From: Scedosporium boydii
Lineage: Eukaryota > Ascomycota > Sordariomycetes > Microascales > Microascaceae
Length of the DNA stretch: 64,000 nucleotides
Assembly: GCA_002221725.1 (NCBI GenBank)
Contig: NJFT01000019.1
Coordinates: forward strand, 1-64,000
Reading direction: 5' to 3'
The position numbers and the translations under genes were made by a program. How positions within the stretch are numbered: the first letter of the stretch is position 1; the number at the start of each line of letters is the position of its first letter. This document shows positions 11,075 through 23,803 of this stretch, piece after piece. Below the pieces are notes generated by a model that ran no database searches, had not been told where the DNA came from, and saw nothing but the letters and a program-made list of their open reading frames with translations.

Positions 11075-14000
11075 TTACCACCCCTTATAAGCCTGTCTCA
11101 TAGCCTTATGCTCGCGGCCCTTAACCTTCCTCCTCTCCTTCTTCTTCTCAAACTTCTTGCGCTTCTCGCGACCAAACTTCTCCGGATAAGCAACCGCCTC
11201 GATCTTCCGCTTCGCCGAGCGCTGCTCTCGCTTCTTCCTCACCCCTTCGCGAATCTCCAACAGGTACTTGCTGTACTCGGCCGTTCCGAGCTTCTTCTGC
11301 AGAGAATCCATGAGGATCTGAGCCCGCACTTTTAGACCTTCGTACTTGGTCTTAAATAGTTCGTCAGTCGACGATGGGGTGGGTATGTGCTTGTCCGTGA
11401 GGTGGTGTAGCGGGAAGAGTATTGTCTTGACGGAGCCGCGCACGCGATCGATGCCCATGCGGCGGCAAAGAGTCTCCAGTACTTCCATGGCGGTGACCTT
11501 GGCATTAACGGCCTCCGACTTAGGGGCGCCTTGCTTTCTGAGAATGTAAGAGAGTTTCCAGAACAGGAAATGCAAATCCTTTCTCCGCCGGCTCGGTGCC
11601 GCGGCGGACTCTCCTCCTTCTTCGCCGCCCTCTACCTCGCCACCCTCTTCTTCTTCTTCTTCTTCTTCTTCTTCTTCTTCATCCTCATCTTCATCCTCTT
11701 CGGAGTCCGGGGCGGCATCGTCCGTTACATTCTCCGGAAGGTGTGGGCCGAGGAAGACCAGGATTTGGCCAGTCTCCGTTGCCAGTTCCTCAGCAACTAT
11801 TGGTGTACTAAGAATCCTAATGCCTAGACCGACAAGGTCCTCGATATCCGCACTCTTGAGCTCAGCCCCATACTTGCTCGCCAGAACCGTGCCTTCATCA
11901 GTATCTCGGCTATTACCTGCGAAATGGAGTAGGTATGAAGTCGTCAATCTAAGAGCGTTGAGCCGTACAGTATTATCGCGGTGTACCATGCACTGGCGAA
12001 TAAGACGCCAGAGCTCTTGAGAATCGGGCTTGAACAGAGTGACAGCGAATTTATCAGCCACAACGCGCACGGCATCAATGGTCACGTTTATAGTATCCGC
12101 ATCCGACTCCTTAGTTGTCTCAGAGCGGAGGATGCCCAAAACATGGTCTAGGAGCAACCGGAGATCCTTCTCGTTCTTCGCGGCCAGCTCGCTAGAGTCA
12201 AAGTAAAAGGCGAGGATTTTGAGGGCAAGCATGGATACGGCCGGGTTCTCTTCGCTGCCGAGCCATGAACGGAGAAGGGTCAAGAACTTCTGCGTCTGCT
12301 CCTTGTCGGCCTTCTTAAAGATCTGTTTAATCAGCTCTCCTCCGGCGAGTCGGCATTTCTCGCTATCGTCATTGGCAACGACAAAGACGAGCGGTAGGAA
12401 GCAAGCAGATGCGATCTGTTGGACGAAGTCCTCAGCAGACTTGAGCAAAAGTAGATGAATCACTTCCATGACAGAAAGACGACCGCCTTCTCTGTCATAC
12501 TTGAGATTGGCAATGATGAAGTTCATCTGCTTCGACCATCGGGCCTTTTTCTGAGGATAGTCACGAAGGAATTGGAAGAAGGCGCCTCTGGCAAGATCTC
12601 TCGTCTCTTTGTCATCGTTGGTGATCATGACGGTGCCGACGTAGTCTAGAATGTCGTATACTGCCGCCGTCTCGATCTTGCGGTCGAGAACGCACCGGAG
12701 GAAGTTGAAAGTGACGGAGCGGTATTGCGGATCCGTAAGATCATCTTTGAGCTTGCCGACCAGCATATCAACGGCTGCATCCTTCACCGTGACATCTTTC
12801 CTATCTCGAAGGACAACGGAAATCAATTTGAGGGCCGCCTGAGAAAGCTCTGAGGTGGTGGATGATGACATCCCGATGCTCTTGGTGGCTTCCTTCACGG
12901 CGACCTTATACAAGCCGGCAGTATCGGAATTCGGGAAGGGAACCTTGGCAATGATATTGAGAAGCTTGAAGGTTGACATCTTGACCTCAGCCTCGCCATC
13001 CATAGCGGCATCTCCCAAGATGGGAATGAACCCTGTAATATTCGCGGCATTGCGTAGGTTGTCGTGTTTCTTCCAGACTGCCCGTAGGATGTCGAGAGCA
13101 AAGCGCACCAGCTTGTAAGTGTGTTTACTGGTGATAGAACGCTCGCCACTCTTCTTTCCGTGCTTCTGGACGAGGTACCTCCTCACCCTAGGGTCGACCT
13201 TTGGCTGTTCGACTGCGGTTTCCGCTTTGTATACTTCCTGGATGACTTCGTAACAGAAAACTAGCGTGTCACGACTCTCTGCGGCCGGGTTATGGAGCAG
13301 CCCGGAAGTGATCCTTGACAGCAAGGAATCAATCTTGCGAACCATCCGGAGGTCAACTTTTTGAAGCAGAAGAGCCTGAAGCGGTCGTATCAGATCGACT
13401 AGGTGCGTTATGGAGGCGGTCTTCGCAATCAACTCTAGCGAGTCTTGACTCTTGCTACTTTTAATTTCCTTCATCTGGGTTGTGTAGCCTTCGGCGTCCT
13501 TCTCTTGACCGGTAACACCAAAGATATCGTCCATGATGACCGTCACAATGGGCGCTAAGCAGTAGTCGAGGCTTCCCTGTCCAAACTCAGGGATGACAGT
13601 CAACAGGATCGAGTGCATAGTGTAGGATAGAACGTGGAGCTGGTAGCCTCTCGTGAGAGCACCTCGGAGCTCCTTGAGAACAAACCCAAAGTACTCAGGG
13701 CCAAGAATGAGCGCAATTTTTACCAATGTGTCTCTCGCCATGTCTCTCGACTCGTCGGCCTTACTTCGCAAGATGTGGCTAATGTCGGTAAGGACGGCAG
13801 CAAGCCGTAGGTCCATTTCGTCGGGAGGAAGTAGCTTAAGCAATTTGACGATGATGACACCAACAGGGACACGATAGCTGACCTCGGACTCATCCTTTTC
13901 GTGTAGGTGCTTCAAGAGGGGGGGTAAGTAATTTTGGATAATGTCGGATGTAAACTTCTCGCCCTTCGGAATCGTGTCACCCAGTCTTCTAGACGTCTTG

Positions 14001-17000
14001 CTGGCAGCCTCTTGGGGTTTGTCCACATCCATCGCATCAGCCGTTGTCGGCTCATAGGCGGCCAGGAGAGGGTCAACAAAACGGCCTAGAAGGCGAATCA
14101 ACGCCTTCTGGTGCTCCGGCTTCGACGAGATGTAGCTAATGTAACGCTGCAAGATAGATCGGTAGTGCTTCCAATCCAACGACGAAGCCAAGTCACCAAT
14201 GACAATCGTAGCTTGCGCACCAAGTCCGTGATCGTCACTGCCTTCTTCGCGGCCGAAGATGAAGTGCTCCAAAAGAGGAATGAAGAAATGGGCTATATTC
14301 TGACTCGCCATTTCACTCTTGCTATTGGCCTGCTGCAAGATTTGCAAAGCTTCTAATTGCCGTGAGGTAGCGGGACTCAGAATGTTGAAGAAGAATTGAG
14401 GCTCAGACGACTCTTCATCGGTCTCGTCGAGTAATGCCGACAGGTCGGAGACGGCAGACCATTTCGCCATGCGGGATACTAGGCGACCCATCACACGAAG
14501 ATACTCGCGCCGTATGGCACCGGATGGCTCTCGCGCACCGCTGTACATGGCCGGAAGAAGAACGCTCTTCAATTGCCTCTCAAAGACACCTCGCATAATT
14601 TCATCCGTGCATGCGGCGGCATCGTCGATGTATTGACGCATCGCATCGGCCGAGTTGGATGATAAAATGTTGAACTCTTCATCGAGTCGGATGTAAAACA
14701 GCAAATTGTGCAATATGGCAAGCCATTGGTGCGCCGCTAGGGGTTGTTCCCTTGGTTTGGACAGGGAGTTCAGAACCGCAAGGCGCCTGTCGTAATCCGG
14801 CTCATCAATGCGCCCTTCAACAAACGAGTTAAGCTCTCGGCAGAACTCAGCAGACTCTTGAAGAGAGGGATCTTTGCTAGCGAGCACCAAATAAACACGG
14901 CATAGCGATTCCCTGTTCTCCCTGTCCTTGAAGTAACTGAAGAGCGATGCGATCGACTCGTGGATCTTCTCGAGAAGTTCTGGCTTGGCCGACGGACTTG
15001 GTAATGGCTCCTGGAATGTCACGAAACGTTCGAGGACGAGGATGATCCGGCCTTTAGTCTTGGGGCTGACCCGGCGAGGCGGTTGAGCAAGGAACCTCGT
15101 CGCCAGTTCGAGGACACCCTGTACATTCTGGGAGTTATCAACAATGGGCGATATCTCAATGATCGCCTCAACGCAGTTTTCTAGAAGATCGTTCCCTAGA
15201 TTTGGCGTCTCGAGCAGGTTTGTGACGTTGGTCAAGAGTCTGTCCAGGACAGGTTTCAAGAGTTCATCTTGAATAAGCCCGTTGTTGATAGATTCCGCTG
15301 CTGGTGCCACAGCAAGGGCAATCAGGTTCCTAATAATGCCCAGAACAAAGACTTTGACCTCGGGCTTTCCCTTCTCCACCGCCAAGCATTCGACAAGCTG
15401 TGGCACAATCCTGGCGTCAATGGACAGGAATATCGACTCTTGCGGAAGAGCCGACAAGGTAGAGAGGAGTTGCAACATTCCGGATACGCCTTGCGCAGAT
15501 TCAACAGGCAACTTATCAATCCGCGGACTAATAATCTCCTTGACGATGAGATCTCCGTACGGTGTCCAATCGAACGAAGCGGCGTTTCGTAAAAGTGCAA
15601 TAAGACACTTCAACGCAGTAGTCCTTGCAACCCGGAGAAGGGATACATTGCTGGGTTGGTCTTCACCATCATCCGAGCTATCATCCTTATCTTCCTGGCT
15701 AGATTCCTGGAGTTGGCGAGCCGAGTAGACCAAGCAATAAAGGATAGAATTTAGCAGGGTGTCCATATAGGGCAAGACTCCTGCGCCCATTTCAGAGACG
15801 AAAGAGCCCATCATATTTAGGAAACCAACTTGGCGTCTAATAGGGACAACTTCTAGCTCGACGTCGGTTGTCGTCTTTCCACAGGCATCGATGACCTTGA
15901 CTTGGCCGAGCCCGCCAACTGCAATATCAAGGAACTGGCCCAAATCCTCGACATCGAGATTGCGAAGGACCGCGAGCCTAGTGGCGTGAAGTCCGTGACG
16001 ACCACTGGCCCCTCCCTTCTTCGAAATCGATCGGCCGTATAGCAGTCGCAACAGGATGGGTATCACTTCCGCACGATGTTCAGGTTGAATGCGCTGTTCA
16101 TCCCCTTGGAAGAGCAACGTAAGCTCATCTTTGAAACGACTCTCTTCCAGGAGATGTTCGAGACTCTCCTGATAAGGCTTTACACCGTCCTGTTTCCATG
16201 TGAAGAGGGCCTTCAACGCAAGTCTTTGTACCTCTACATCTCCGTTTTCCATCTGCTTTAGGAGAGACTTGTAAACCAATTCATGGTTGTAAAGGACCTT
16301 GGGGTTCACGAATTGGCCAAAAACTCCAAGCATTGCCTTCCTATCGGCCAACGACCACCCTTTGCCTCCTTGAGATTCCTCCTCCTCATCTGGGGTTTCA
16401 GAAGTCTCTTCGCCAGCAGCGGCCCATCCCAGGAAGGACGGTACAAACATGCGCGACCTCTTTTCAGCCAGTCTTGGGATAGCGGCCAAAAGTTTCAAAG
16501 CCTGTGTCCGAGCATTTGGAGAATGGGGCTCGACCGTATATTGCTGGTCATCAAAGGATTTCAGAGTTTTATCGAGCGGGTTGTCGATAATGTCATAAAA
16601 TTCCTCGGATAATGCTTCTAGCCCTTGAACGTTCCTGCACTCGAAATCGGAGACAAACTTGCGAGAGCTGCTGTTGTTGAGTTGTTGTGGACCGGCCCAT
16701 CTCGGAGAAGGGACACCGAGCCACTGGAAGGCTAGGTCGGAAACAGCATCCTCGCCGGGCTTGGTTTGGCAGACCAGTTGTAATGCTTCCACAGCACCAT
16801 CCCAGACTGGAGCCATCTTCACGTTGAACATTCCAAATAAGAATGAGGTTATAGCAAGAGCTGTCCAGGAATCCGCGGTCAACGAGGAATAGGACTGGCC
16901 AAGTTTCCGCAAGTACATGGTGATTTTCCGACAGTTAGCAAGTTCAACAGGGGTGTCTTCTATCTCGAGCATGGTCTCAATAATACCATCAGGCTGAGTA

Positions 17001-19134
17001 TTTTGACCGTCCAGCTCGGCGAGCACCTTAAGAGAGACTTGCCGAAGTTCATGGGACGGGCTAGCCAGGTTTTCAATGAGTGACTTAATGACAGTGTCAT
17101 TATCGAAAGACTGCGAGTCGTCGCTACCTGCTTCCTGAGCCCCCTCTTTCGACTTCTTCGAGTGCTGAATATAAGTCATATAAGATTCTAGAAATCCTAC
17201 AGACCGACAGAATCTAGGTACCGCAGCTCTTAGAAGAGGGCCTAGACTATCGTCGACACTTCCGGCTGCTGCGCTCATACGAAGATAGGCATGGAGCCCT
17301 TGACTGACAATAAAGTGAACCTCATCCGAAGCCAGAGTGGAGGACGGCCGTAAAGCTAACTTCAGTTTCCTAAGCAAAAGTTCCGCGATCCTGGCGTTTG
17401 TGGAAGGGTGGACTCCGGCAGATTCCAAAACTTTGAGAAGGGCCGCGTACTTTGGCAGGCATCGGTCTCTCCAGGTCTGAGGATCTTTGTCGTATACTCC
17501 GCGCTCGGGAAAAGGAGACACCTCAAGCCTTTCGAACTTTGAGACGATGTGATCCTGCCATTGCCGGGGTAAATTGAACACCTCTTTCTCGCCGGCCGAC
17601 GGGATGGCGTTGCAGCGTGCCATGCGGCTAATGTAAATGCACAGCAAGTCCTCGTTTCCATTGTCAGACCAGTTGCTCACAATAAACCTGAGCCTCTTAG
17701 TTAGTATGACCACCAGTATTGAAAATTTGGAAAAGGGGATACTAACGCTTGGAAACTTCCCAGGAAAAGACTTCTAAACCTCACAGGATCGAGGTCCGCG
17801 AAATATGCGCAGAATGGTATGTACCAGCCTCGGAATGGATCTCTAGTCAGGATAGTGGAAAAGGAAAGAATTGAAGGAGTAAGCGCGTGGATAGGCGCGT
17901 ATACCCAGACCGTGGCTATGTTCACCATGATGTGTCTCCAAAACTGATGCTTGATCTGAGTTGACCCTGAGTCTTGCCACTTGGTGGCGATCGCCAAGAG
18001 GTCCATGAGGGACTGGACTAAAACCTCCCAGTCATTTACACGAGAACCCTTTCGCACACCGGAAAGCGTGCCTATTGCTCTGATTAGAGGCACGCTAGGA
18101 TATTCAACATCCGCATTATCATTATCACCCGCGGTCGCAGCGGGTTTTGAGAGATCAAATAAGGCTTGTGAGATTGGCTCTAGGTTGATGGCATTAGAGT
18201 GATGGATTAGGCTGGTAAGTACACCACAGGCGACGTTGGTCCATATCGGAGGATCGGTGAGGTTGGAATCTTGAGGCGGAATAGAATGTAAAAGAGCTGT
18301 GAAAGTGGCGGAGCCGGTAGAATGTATGGTGTCACCGGATCCTTTGATGGCCTCGGCATACATTGTCATTAATCCATCCTGGAAAAGCTCGAACTGGCGG
18401 GAGTCGTAGGCCCCGTAAAGATCCTGTCTAGTATGCTCGACTATAAGGGGAAGGGCCGTTCGCCGATGGTTTGGGGCGGCGGCTTTCTTGATGAGGAAGC
18501 TCATCGCCTCGGCAGCGAATCGAGCAATATGAGGCGGGCGCTTGGCCTTGCCCAGGAGGGGGGAAATGACATCGTAGGTCGGCCGGAGGTCCGGGGTCAA
18601 GAGTTTGTATAAGCGCTTGAACAAGAAGGCCAGAGACGTAAACGTCCACTCGATGACCTCGACAGGCTGAGATTTGCTTGCGATATCGACTATAAGCTGA
18701 AGCGCGAGAGGATAATGCTTCTCGAATCGAGGGCCGAGGTCCCTTGCGAAAGCTGTAAGGAGATCGAGGAGCGGTTCTAAACTTTCTTTGTTCTGTTCGG
18801 AAATATACTGGACGAAGAGTAACATAATGCGATCCTCGAAATGCAGAATCTGAGGCAGACTCTCGGACAGAGGAAGAGCCTCCCTCTTAAACCCGACGAA
18901 GCCCTTGGATATATTGAGCTCATTCCACCTTTGAAGTCCATTGTTGAAGTACGAGGTTGTCGTCGAGAGGTCTTCGGCTTCGAGATCGTGCCGGCGAATT
19001 TTCTTCAAGGGATCGAGGGTATGGAGTTTCGAGATCTTTGAATTGAACGACTCCCATCGGTGATTCTTATGCGGTGCCGCATCTTTGACGCCTCGTCTGG
19101 CCTTTGAAATACGGCCAGAAGATACGGCAGGCAT
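11075..19134 (-). CDS. UTP20: UTP20, U3 snoRNP / SSU-processome HEAT-repeat protein
   Basis: Nucleolar component of the small-subunit processome needed for 18S rRNA maturation. Two exons, 17747-19134 and 11075-17693, total 8007 nt, 2668 aa, matching the very large size of Utp20 (about 2500-2800 aa). The intron (17694-17746) is only 53 nt; its branch site CTAAC lies 7 nt before the GAG acceptor, and the frame joins as SFQA|LRFIVSNW. The N-terminus has the family opening (HRWESFNSKISKLHTLDPLKK). The body is alpha-helical HEAT-like repeats, for example LRLVTSY-type helices and DRLLTNVTNLLETPNLGNDL. Near residues 2460-2490 is a Glu/Asp-rich tract encoded by a CTT microsatellite on the plus strand. 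The C-terminus is strongly basic (KKREQRSAKRKIE, KKERRKVKGREHKAMRQ), as expected for a nucleolar RNA-binding tail. Shares a divergent promoter with the DRN1-like gene. Confidence 0.95.
11646..11692. repeat. CTT microsatellite in UTP20 coding sequence
   Basis: A run of CTT/TTC triplets on the plus strand reads as GAA/GAG (poly-Glu) in UTP20. It extends into a wider acidic stretch to about 11700. Its length is likely to vary between strains. Confidence 0.85.
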
Positions 19135-19542
19135 CTTGATTCAGGGTGCACACTCTCCTCACAGAGCTTGGGCAAGTTCTGTGGGTAGAGCTTTTTCTGT
19201 AATTTTTTTTCCTTGAGGATCGAGTCTCCAAGTTCACCGTCCATCTTCTCTAAGTGCCCCTCCAAAAATTTCCAAATTTCCAAAAAATTTCTGCGGCTGA
19301 TCATCGGCAAAGTTGATAAGATAACGACCGTATATCTTATCGGGCCAATCATAGACATGATAGCTCTTTCTCAATTGAGAATTTAAGCTAACGCCACAGC
19401 TGCATGGGCAAGAGCGGCCCACCTAGCTTCCAGGCTTGAACCAACATCCCGCCGTCCTAACCTCCATCTTCCATCCTCCTACGAAGTACATCATCTCACC
19501 TCGTCACGATCTCACACTCACCCCCCAAATAAGGATGCCAAA
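19135..19542. promoter_or_regulatory. Bidirectional promoter, UTP20 / DRN1-like, with AAAAATTT elements
   Basis: About 408 bp between the divergent starts. It holds AAAAATTT (19264-19271) and AAAAAATTT (19282-19290), with a related AAATTT between them. They resemble the yeast rRNA-processing element (RRPE), which marks ribosome-biogenesis promoters. A copy of TACGAAGTAC lies at 19480-19489. Assignment as RRPE is inference. Confidence 0.4.
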
Positions 19543-21251
19543 ATGGATCCACCAAAAATGTAGGTCATTCCTAAACTTTCATGAGACTGCTATCTTTCTG
19601 AAGAAACCTAACCTAAATTTATATTAGCCTCGTCCTTGGAAGTGTGAGTGGACAGCTCAAAGCTGCCTTTGGCAAGGTGGCTGCTCTACAGGCGAAAAAC
19701 AACTTCGCTCTACTCCTCATCACCGGGAACCTATTCAGCGAGTCCGGTGACGACGATTTGGTAACAGCGCTTCTCAACGGAGAAATCACTGTCCCCTTAC
19801 CTACCTACTTTACCGTCGCGACGAATGCCCTACCATCACGAATCTGCGAAAAGGTCGCGGCGGACGAAGAGATTTGCGAGAATCTTCATTTTCTAGGCAA
19901 GCGCAGTGTAACCAATACATCCGAGGGTATTCGCATCGTCACCCTCGGCGGTATCCTAGACGAGACGATTGTCGCGGGGCTCTCGACCGAGCAATACCTA
20001 CCCCTCCACACATCGCAAGATGCGACTAGCCTAAAGGGCGCGCAGTCCGCGGATATCCTTTTGACCACCATGTGGCCCAATGATATTACAAAAGGCTCAA
20101 AAGTCCCTCTGGGGTCTGGCTACACACCTGGGCCAGGCTCGAACGAGATTGCTGCGCTTTGCGCGGCTCTGAAGCCTAGGTACCATTTCACGACTTCACC
20201 TGACACATTCTTCTGGGAGAGGGAACCATTCATGCATGAGGCGCAAGATGAGTCTGGGAAACCCGGAAAGCCAAAGTTCACACGATTCATAAGCATGGCG
20301 CCTTTTGGTAACGATAAGAAAGCGAAGGCGCTCTATGCATTCTCGCTGCCTAAAGTCGACACAGTGGTCGAAATTCCTCCGGGTACGACAGCTTCACCCT
20401 TTGCTCACCATGTTCGAGCTTCAAGGAAGCGCCCACATGAGAGCACATACAGCCGGTTTCAACATGATGAGAGGGAGCATGGATACAGCAAACACAGACG
20501 GCGACGATCGCCACCTCCCGGACCAGACAAATGCTTCTTCTGTCTATCCAACCCAAATCTTTCATCCCATATGTGCTGCGCGATCGGTGACGAGAGCTAC
20601 CTCGCGACGGCGAAGGGGCCATTGCCGGCCCCGGATACGTTCGCCAAAGAGGGTCTTGACTTCCCCGGCCATTTCATCATCATCCCGCTCTCCCATGCGC
20701 CAACGACTGTCTCTATGGGCGACGTGTCGGATCCAGAGAGCACCTCCGTTAAGACGTATAAGGAGATGACACGGTTCCAGGAGTCGCTCCAGGCAATGTT
20801 GGCAAAGGCTTCTAACTTCAAACTTGGGGCGGTGACATGGGAGATATCCAGGAGCCGCAGCATCCATCTACATTGGCAGCTCGTCGCAACCCCAGCGGAT
20901 CTGGTCCGGAAGGGCCTAGTCGAAGCGGCTTTCAAAGTTGAAGCGGAGAATCTATCCTATCCACATTTCCAAACCACCGACCTCACACTGGAGAAGCAAG
21001 TCGAGTTTGGAGACTACTTCCGGGTCTGGATCTGGGCGGATGACGGCGACTCCAAAATTAAGGGTAAGAGTCTTGTCATGCCGCTCGACCCAGAATTCCG
21101 TTTCGATGTGCAGTTTGGCCGACGGGTAATGGGCAAACTGCTCGGCCTTGAAAGTCGGCTCGTATGGCAGAACTGCGTCCAGGATGAGGAGGACGAGACG
21201 AAGGATGTGGCAGCATTTAGGACGGCCTTTAAGGAATGGGATTTCACATGA
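19543..21251 (+). CDS. DRN1: CWF19-like (CwfJ domain) protein, DRN1/CWF19L1-type
   Basis: Member of the CwfJ/CWF19-like family; the yeast homologue Drn1 is linked to lariat-debranching enzyme Dbr1. Two exons: 19543-19559 (only 17 nt) and 19628-21251, total 1641 nt, 546 aa. The joint gives MDPPKILVLGSVSGQLKAAFGKV, the expected metallophosphatase-like N-terminal start (KILV.G...G). Residues 1-230 form the N-terminal domain. A basic Arg-rich hinge (SKHRRRRSPPPGPDK) is followed by the CwfJ C-terminal 1 domain, opening CFFCLSNPN (Cys308, Cys311), with PGHFIIIPLSHAPT and the HIT-like HLHWQ (His419, His421). The CwfJ C-terminal 2 domain closes the protein, with WQNCVQDEEDE near the end. Divergent from UTP20. 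Orthology to DRN1 is inferred from architecture; S. pombe Cwf19 is a longer relative. Confidence 0.85.
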
Positions 21252-22380
21252 TGCAACCGAGTTCTTTTGAAGACCTCCTCTGTACATTAGATACATAGAT
21301 TCCTTATCTGGATGTAGAGCCGACGTAGAGGCGTCTCGGGCTTTTCTGGAGAATCCACAAGGTGGTGGCAGACGATGGCAGACACTGGTGCGGCGAGGAG
21401 CTCGAGAAAGCTTAACTTTCATAGATATAGCTACTAATATTGAGATACCCTTGGAGATGGTTCATCTCTCACGTAGCCTTGCGAACATGACAGAGCAGCT
21501 AAAATTCACAATCAATGAGTATATCTTAACGAAAGCTGAAGCCTATGTTACATGCTCCATTGCTGTGCCTAACTTGCCAACATCGATTAACGTCTCGGCT
21601 CTAGAGTGACCAAAACCTCAATTGATCAATATCAGAATGCGATCTATTCTCCATTGGGCTATCGGCCTGTTGTTGCGCGTGGTCCTCTTCGAATTGTCAA
21701 ATCCCGCGTGGTTGAACTTCGAGTACACCTCGACTCCTTTTTTTTTTTTTATCCTTTTTCTTTCTTTTTTTTAAGCTCCTTCTTCCATTGTTCCAGTATG
21801 AAACAGAAAACTAGTAGTATTATATTCGCGGCCTGCAGGCGAGACTGTATTAATGCCCTCATATTAGATTAATATTATTAGCAGTCCATAGCTTGCAATT
21901 GTGATAGCTTGGTCGCTGAAGAGGCTGATCTCATTCTTGCAAGCAAACGTATACTCCTGCCTGCAACAAGTTTTTCTAGCAGACTAAGACTATGAGGCAG
22001 CTGTTGGATTCTGAATTGTTTGCTTTGCGCTCCCAGTTGTTGAGGTTTATGTAGCCTGGCGCAGGGCAGCTGTGTCGTTTGGTGTGTGGATATTGGCCCA
22101 AAACCTTAATCCCATGCAACAAGAACAGCTGGCCTCACAGTGATTATTTTTAGATTTTTATTTTATTTCGCAAACGCCCTCCAAAAACCTGGGACTTCCT
22201 TCGCCGTTCCCAAACCACCTTCCGTGGTAATTTCTCCGCAGCCCCAATTTCTTTCTCCCCGGTTTAGTACGGCGACCTGCCCTACTTTCTGGTCATTTTC
22301 AGTCTACTCTTTTTTCTTTCTTCCCTTCCTCTGGTTTAGGGAGAAATACGGGACGGACCAAACGGGTGGTGACAACCATC
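21252..22380. other. Intergenic, DRN1-like to ERJ5-like
   Basis: About 1.1 kb with no supported gene. It contains a T-rich tract (near 21738-21773) and the pyrimidine-rich leader of the next gene (near 22230-22340). Confidence 0.5.
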
Positions 22381-23803
22381 ATGAGGTTCTCCCTGCTTTC
22401 CATTGGCCTTCTGGCCTTGCTTACCCCTTTAACAGCAGCCTGGAGCAAGGAGGGTTAGTACCTAGGCATTTCAATTCCATCTGCTTCTGGCTCGAAATTG
22501 AAAACTGACAGTCCCATCTCTTTAGATCGCGAAATCTTCCGTGTCCGCGATGAGATTCGCGCACAGGAAGGTGGCGACCTGACCTTCTACGACATCCTTG
22601 AGATCCCGCCCAATGCCAGCCAAGACGAGATAACCAAGGCCTACCGCAAGAAGACGCGCTCTCTCCACCCCGACAAGGTCCGCCAGAACCTCATCTCCGA
22701 GAGCAAAAAGCGCATGAAGAAGGACGGCAAAGCCGGTGTCAAGGTCACCAAGCCCCCGAGCGAGTCCGAGATCCGCAGCGCGCAGCGCCAGGCCTCGGAG
22801 CGACAGACGCGGCTTAGTTTGATCGCGAACATCCTGCGCGGACCCGAGCGAGCCCGATACGATCACTTTCTTTCGAATGGATTCCCTACCTGGAAGGGCA
22901 CGAACTACTACTACAGCCGATACAGGCCCGGATTGGGTACTGTTCTGGTGGGGCTTTTCATCGTCGGTGGCGGCGGATTCCATTACCTTGCGCTCTACAT
23001 GAGCTGGAAGAGGCGGAGAGAATTCCTCGAGAGGTATATCAAGTTTGCGCGCCAGACTGCCTGGGGCGAGAACCTTGGTATTCAGGCAGGCGGAGCCGCT
23101 GCCGCCCCTGCGAGGCAGCCTTATACCGCCGATTCCGATGCCGATGCCGATGAAGAGTCGTATCAACCTCGGAACCGGCGGGAGAGGCGTCTTCAGGAGC
23201 GTGAGAGTCGCCGCGAGCAAGGAAAGAAGGCGCCCAAGAAGAAGTCTCCGGCTGCTAGCCAGGAGGAGCAGTCGCAGGGCGGTCCTACCGGCACTAGGAA
23301 GCGAGTCGTGGCTGAGAACGGCAAGATCCTCGTCGTCGACTCTCTAGGCGATGTCTACCTCGAAGAAGAGGACGCTGATGGCAACGTGGAGCTCTTCCTC
23401 CTTGACGTAAGTCTAACATCTAACAAACTTCCTCCAATATTATATCCGGAAAGTCATTAGCTAATGGTGCTCTCTTCTCTAGCCTAACGAGCTCCGCAAG
23501 CCCGACTTCACCGATACTGCCGTCGTGCGCGTCCCCCTCTGGGCTCTCAGGATGGCCATGCTCCGTGTCGCCCCTCGCCCCCAGCCCGTAGCCGTCGAGG
23601 ATGACGAGGAGGAGGAGGAAGCGGAGAAGGAGAACGAAGTGGACGATGACGACTCGGAACCAGCGCAACCCACCCCCAGCACCGGATCGGATGTTGGAGA
23701 CTTCGAGGTGCTGGAGAAGTCTACCGACTCCCTTGAGAAGGCCAAGACTACGGGTGCGCAAGCGCAGAGTGGTGGTAAGAAGAGGCGAAACAAGAAGAGG
23801 TGA
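22381..23803 (+). CDS. ERJ5: ER membrane J-domain protein (ERJ5-like)
   Basis: Likely Hsp40 co-chaperone of the ER Hsp70 (Kar2/BiP). Three exons: 22381-22453, 22526-23406 and 23483-23803, total 1275 nt, 424 aa. Signal peptide at residues 1-20 (MRFSLLSIGLLALLTPLTAA), mature start WSKEDREIF. J domain at about 43-140 with HPD at 72-74; it carries a long Lys/Ser-rich insertion (about 80-115) before the last helix (RGPERARYDHFL). One membrane helix at about 160-183, followed by a basic WKRRREF stop-transfer. The C-terminal half is cytosolic, low in complexity and charged, with an Asp/Glu cluster near 345-365 and a basic tail GGKKRRNKKR. Architecture matches yeast Erj5 (signal, J, TM) with a longer tail. 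A long minus-strand frame inside is a shadow. Confidence 0.85.

Noticed and set aside
22522..23220. 232-aa open frame on the minus strand
   Set aside because: Lies antisense to the ERJ5-like exon 2; low-complexity, no domain, explained by codon bias of the real gene.
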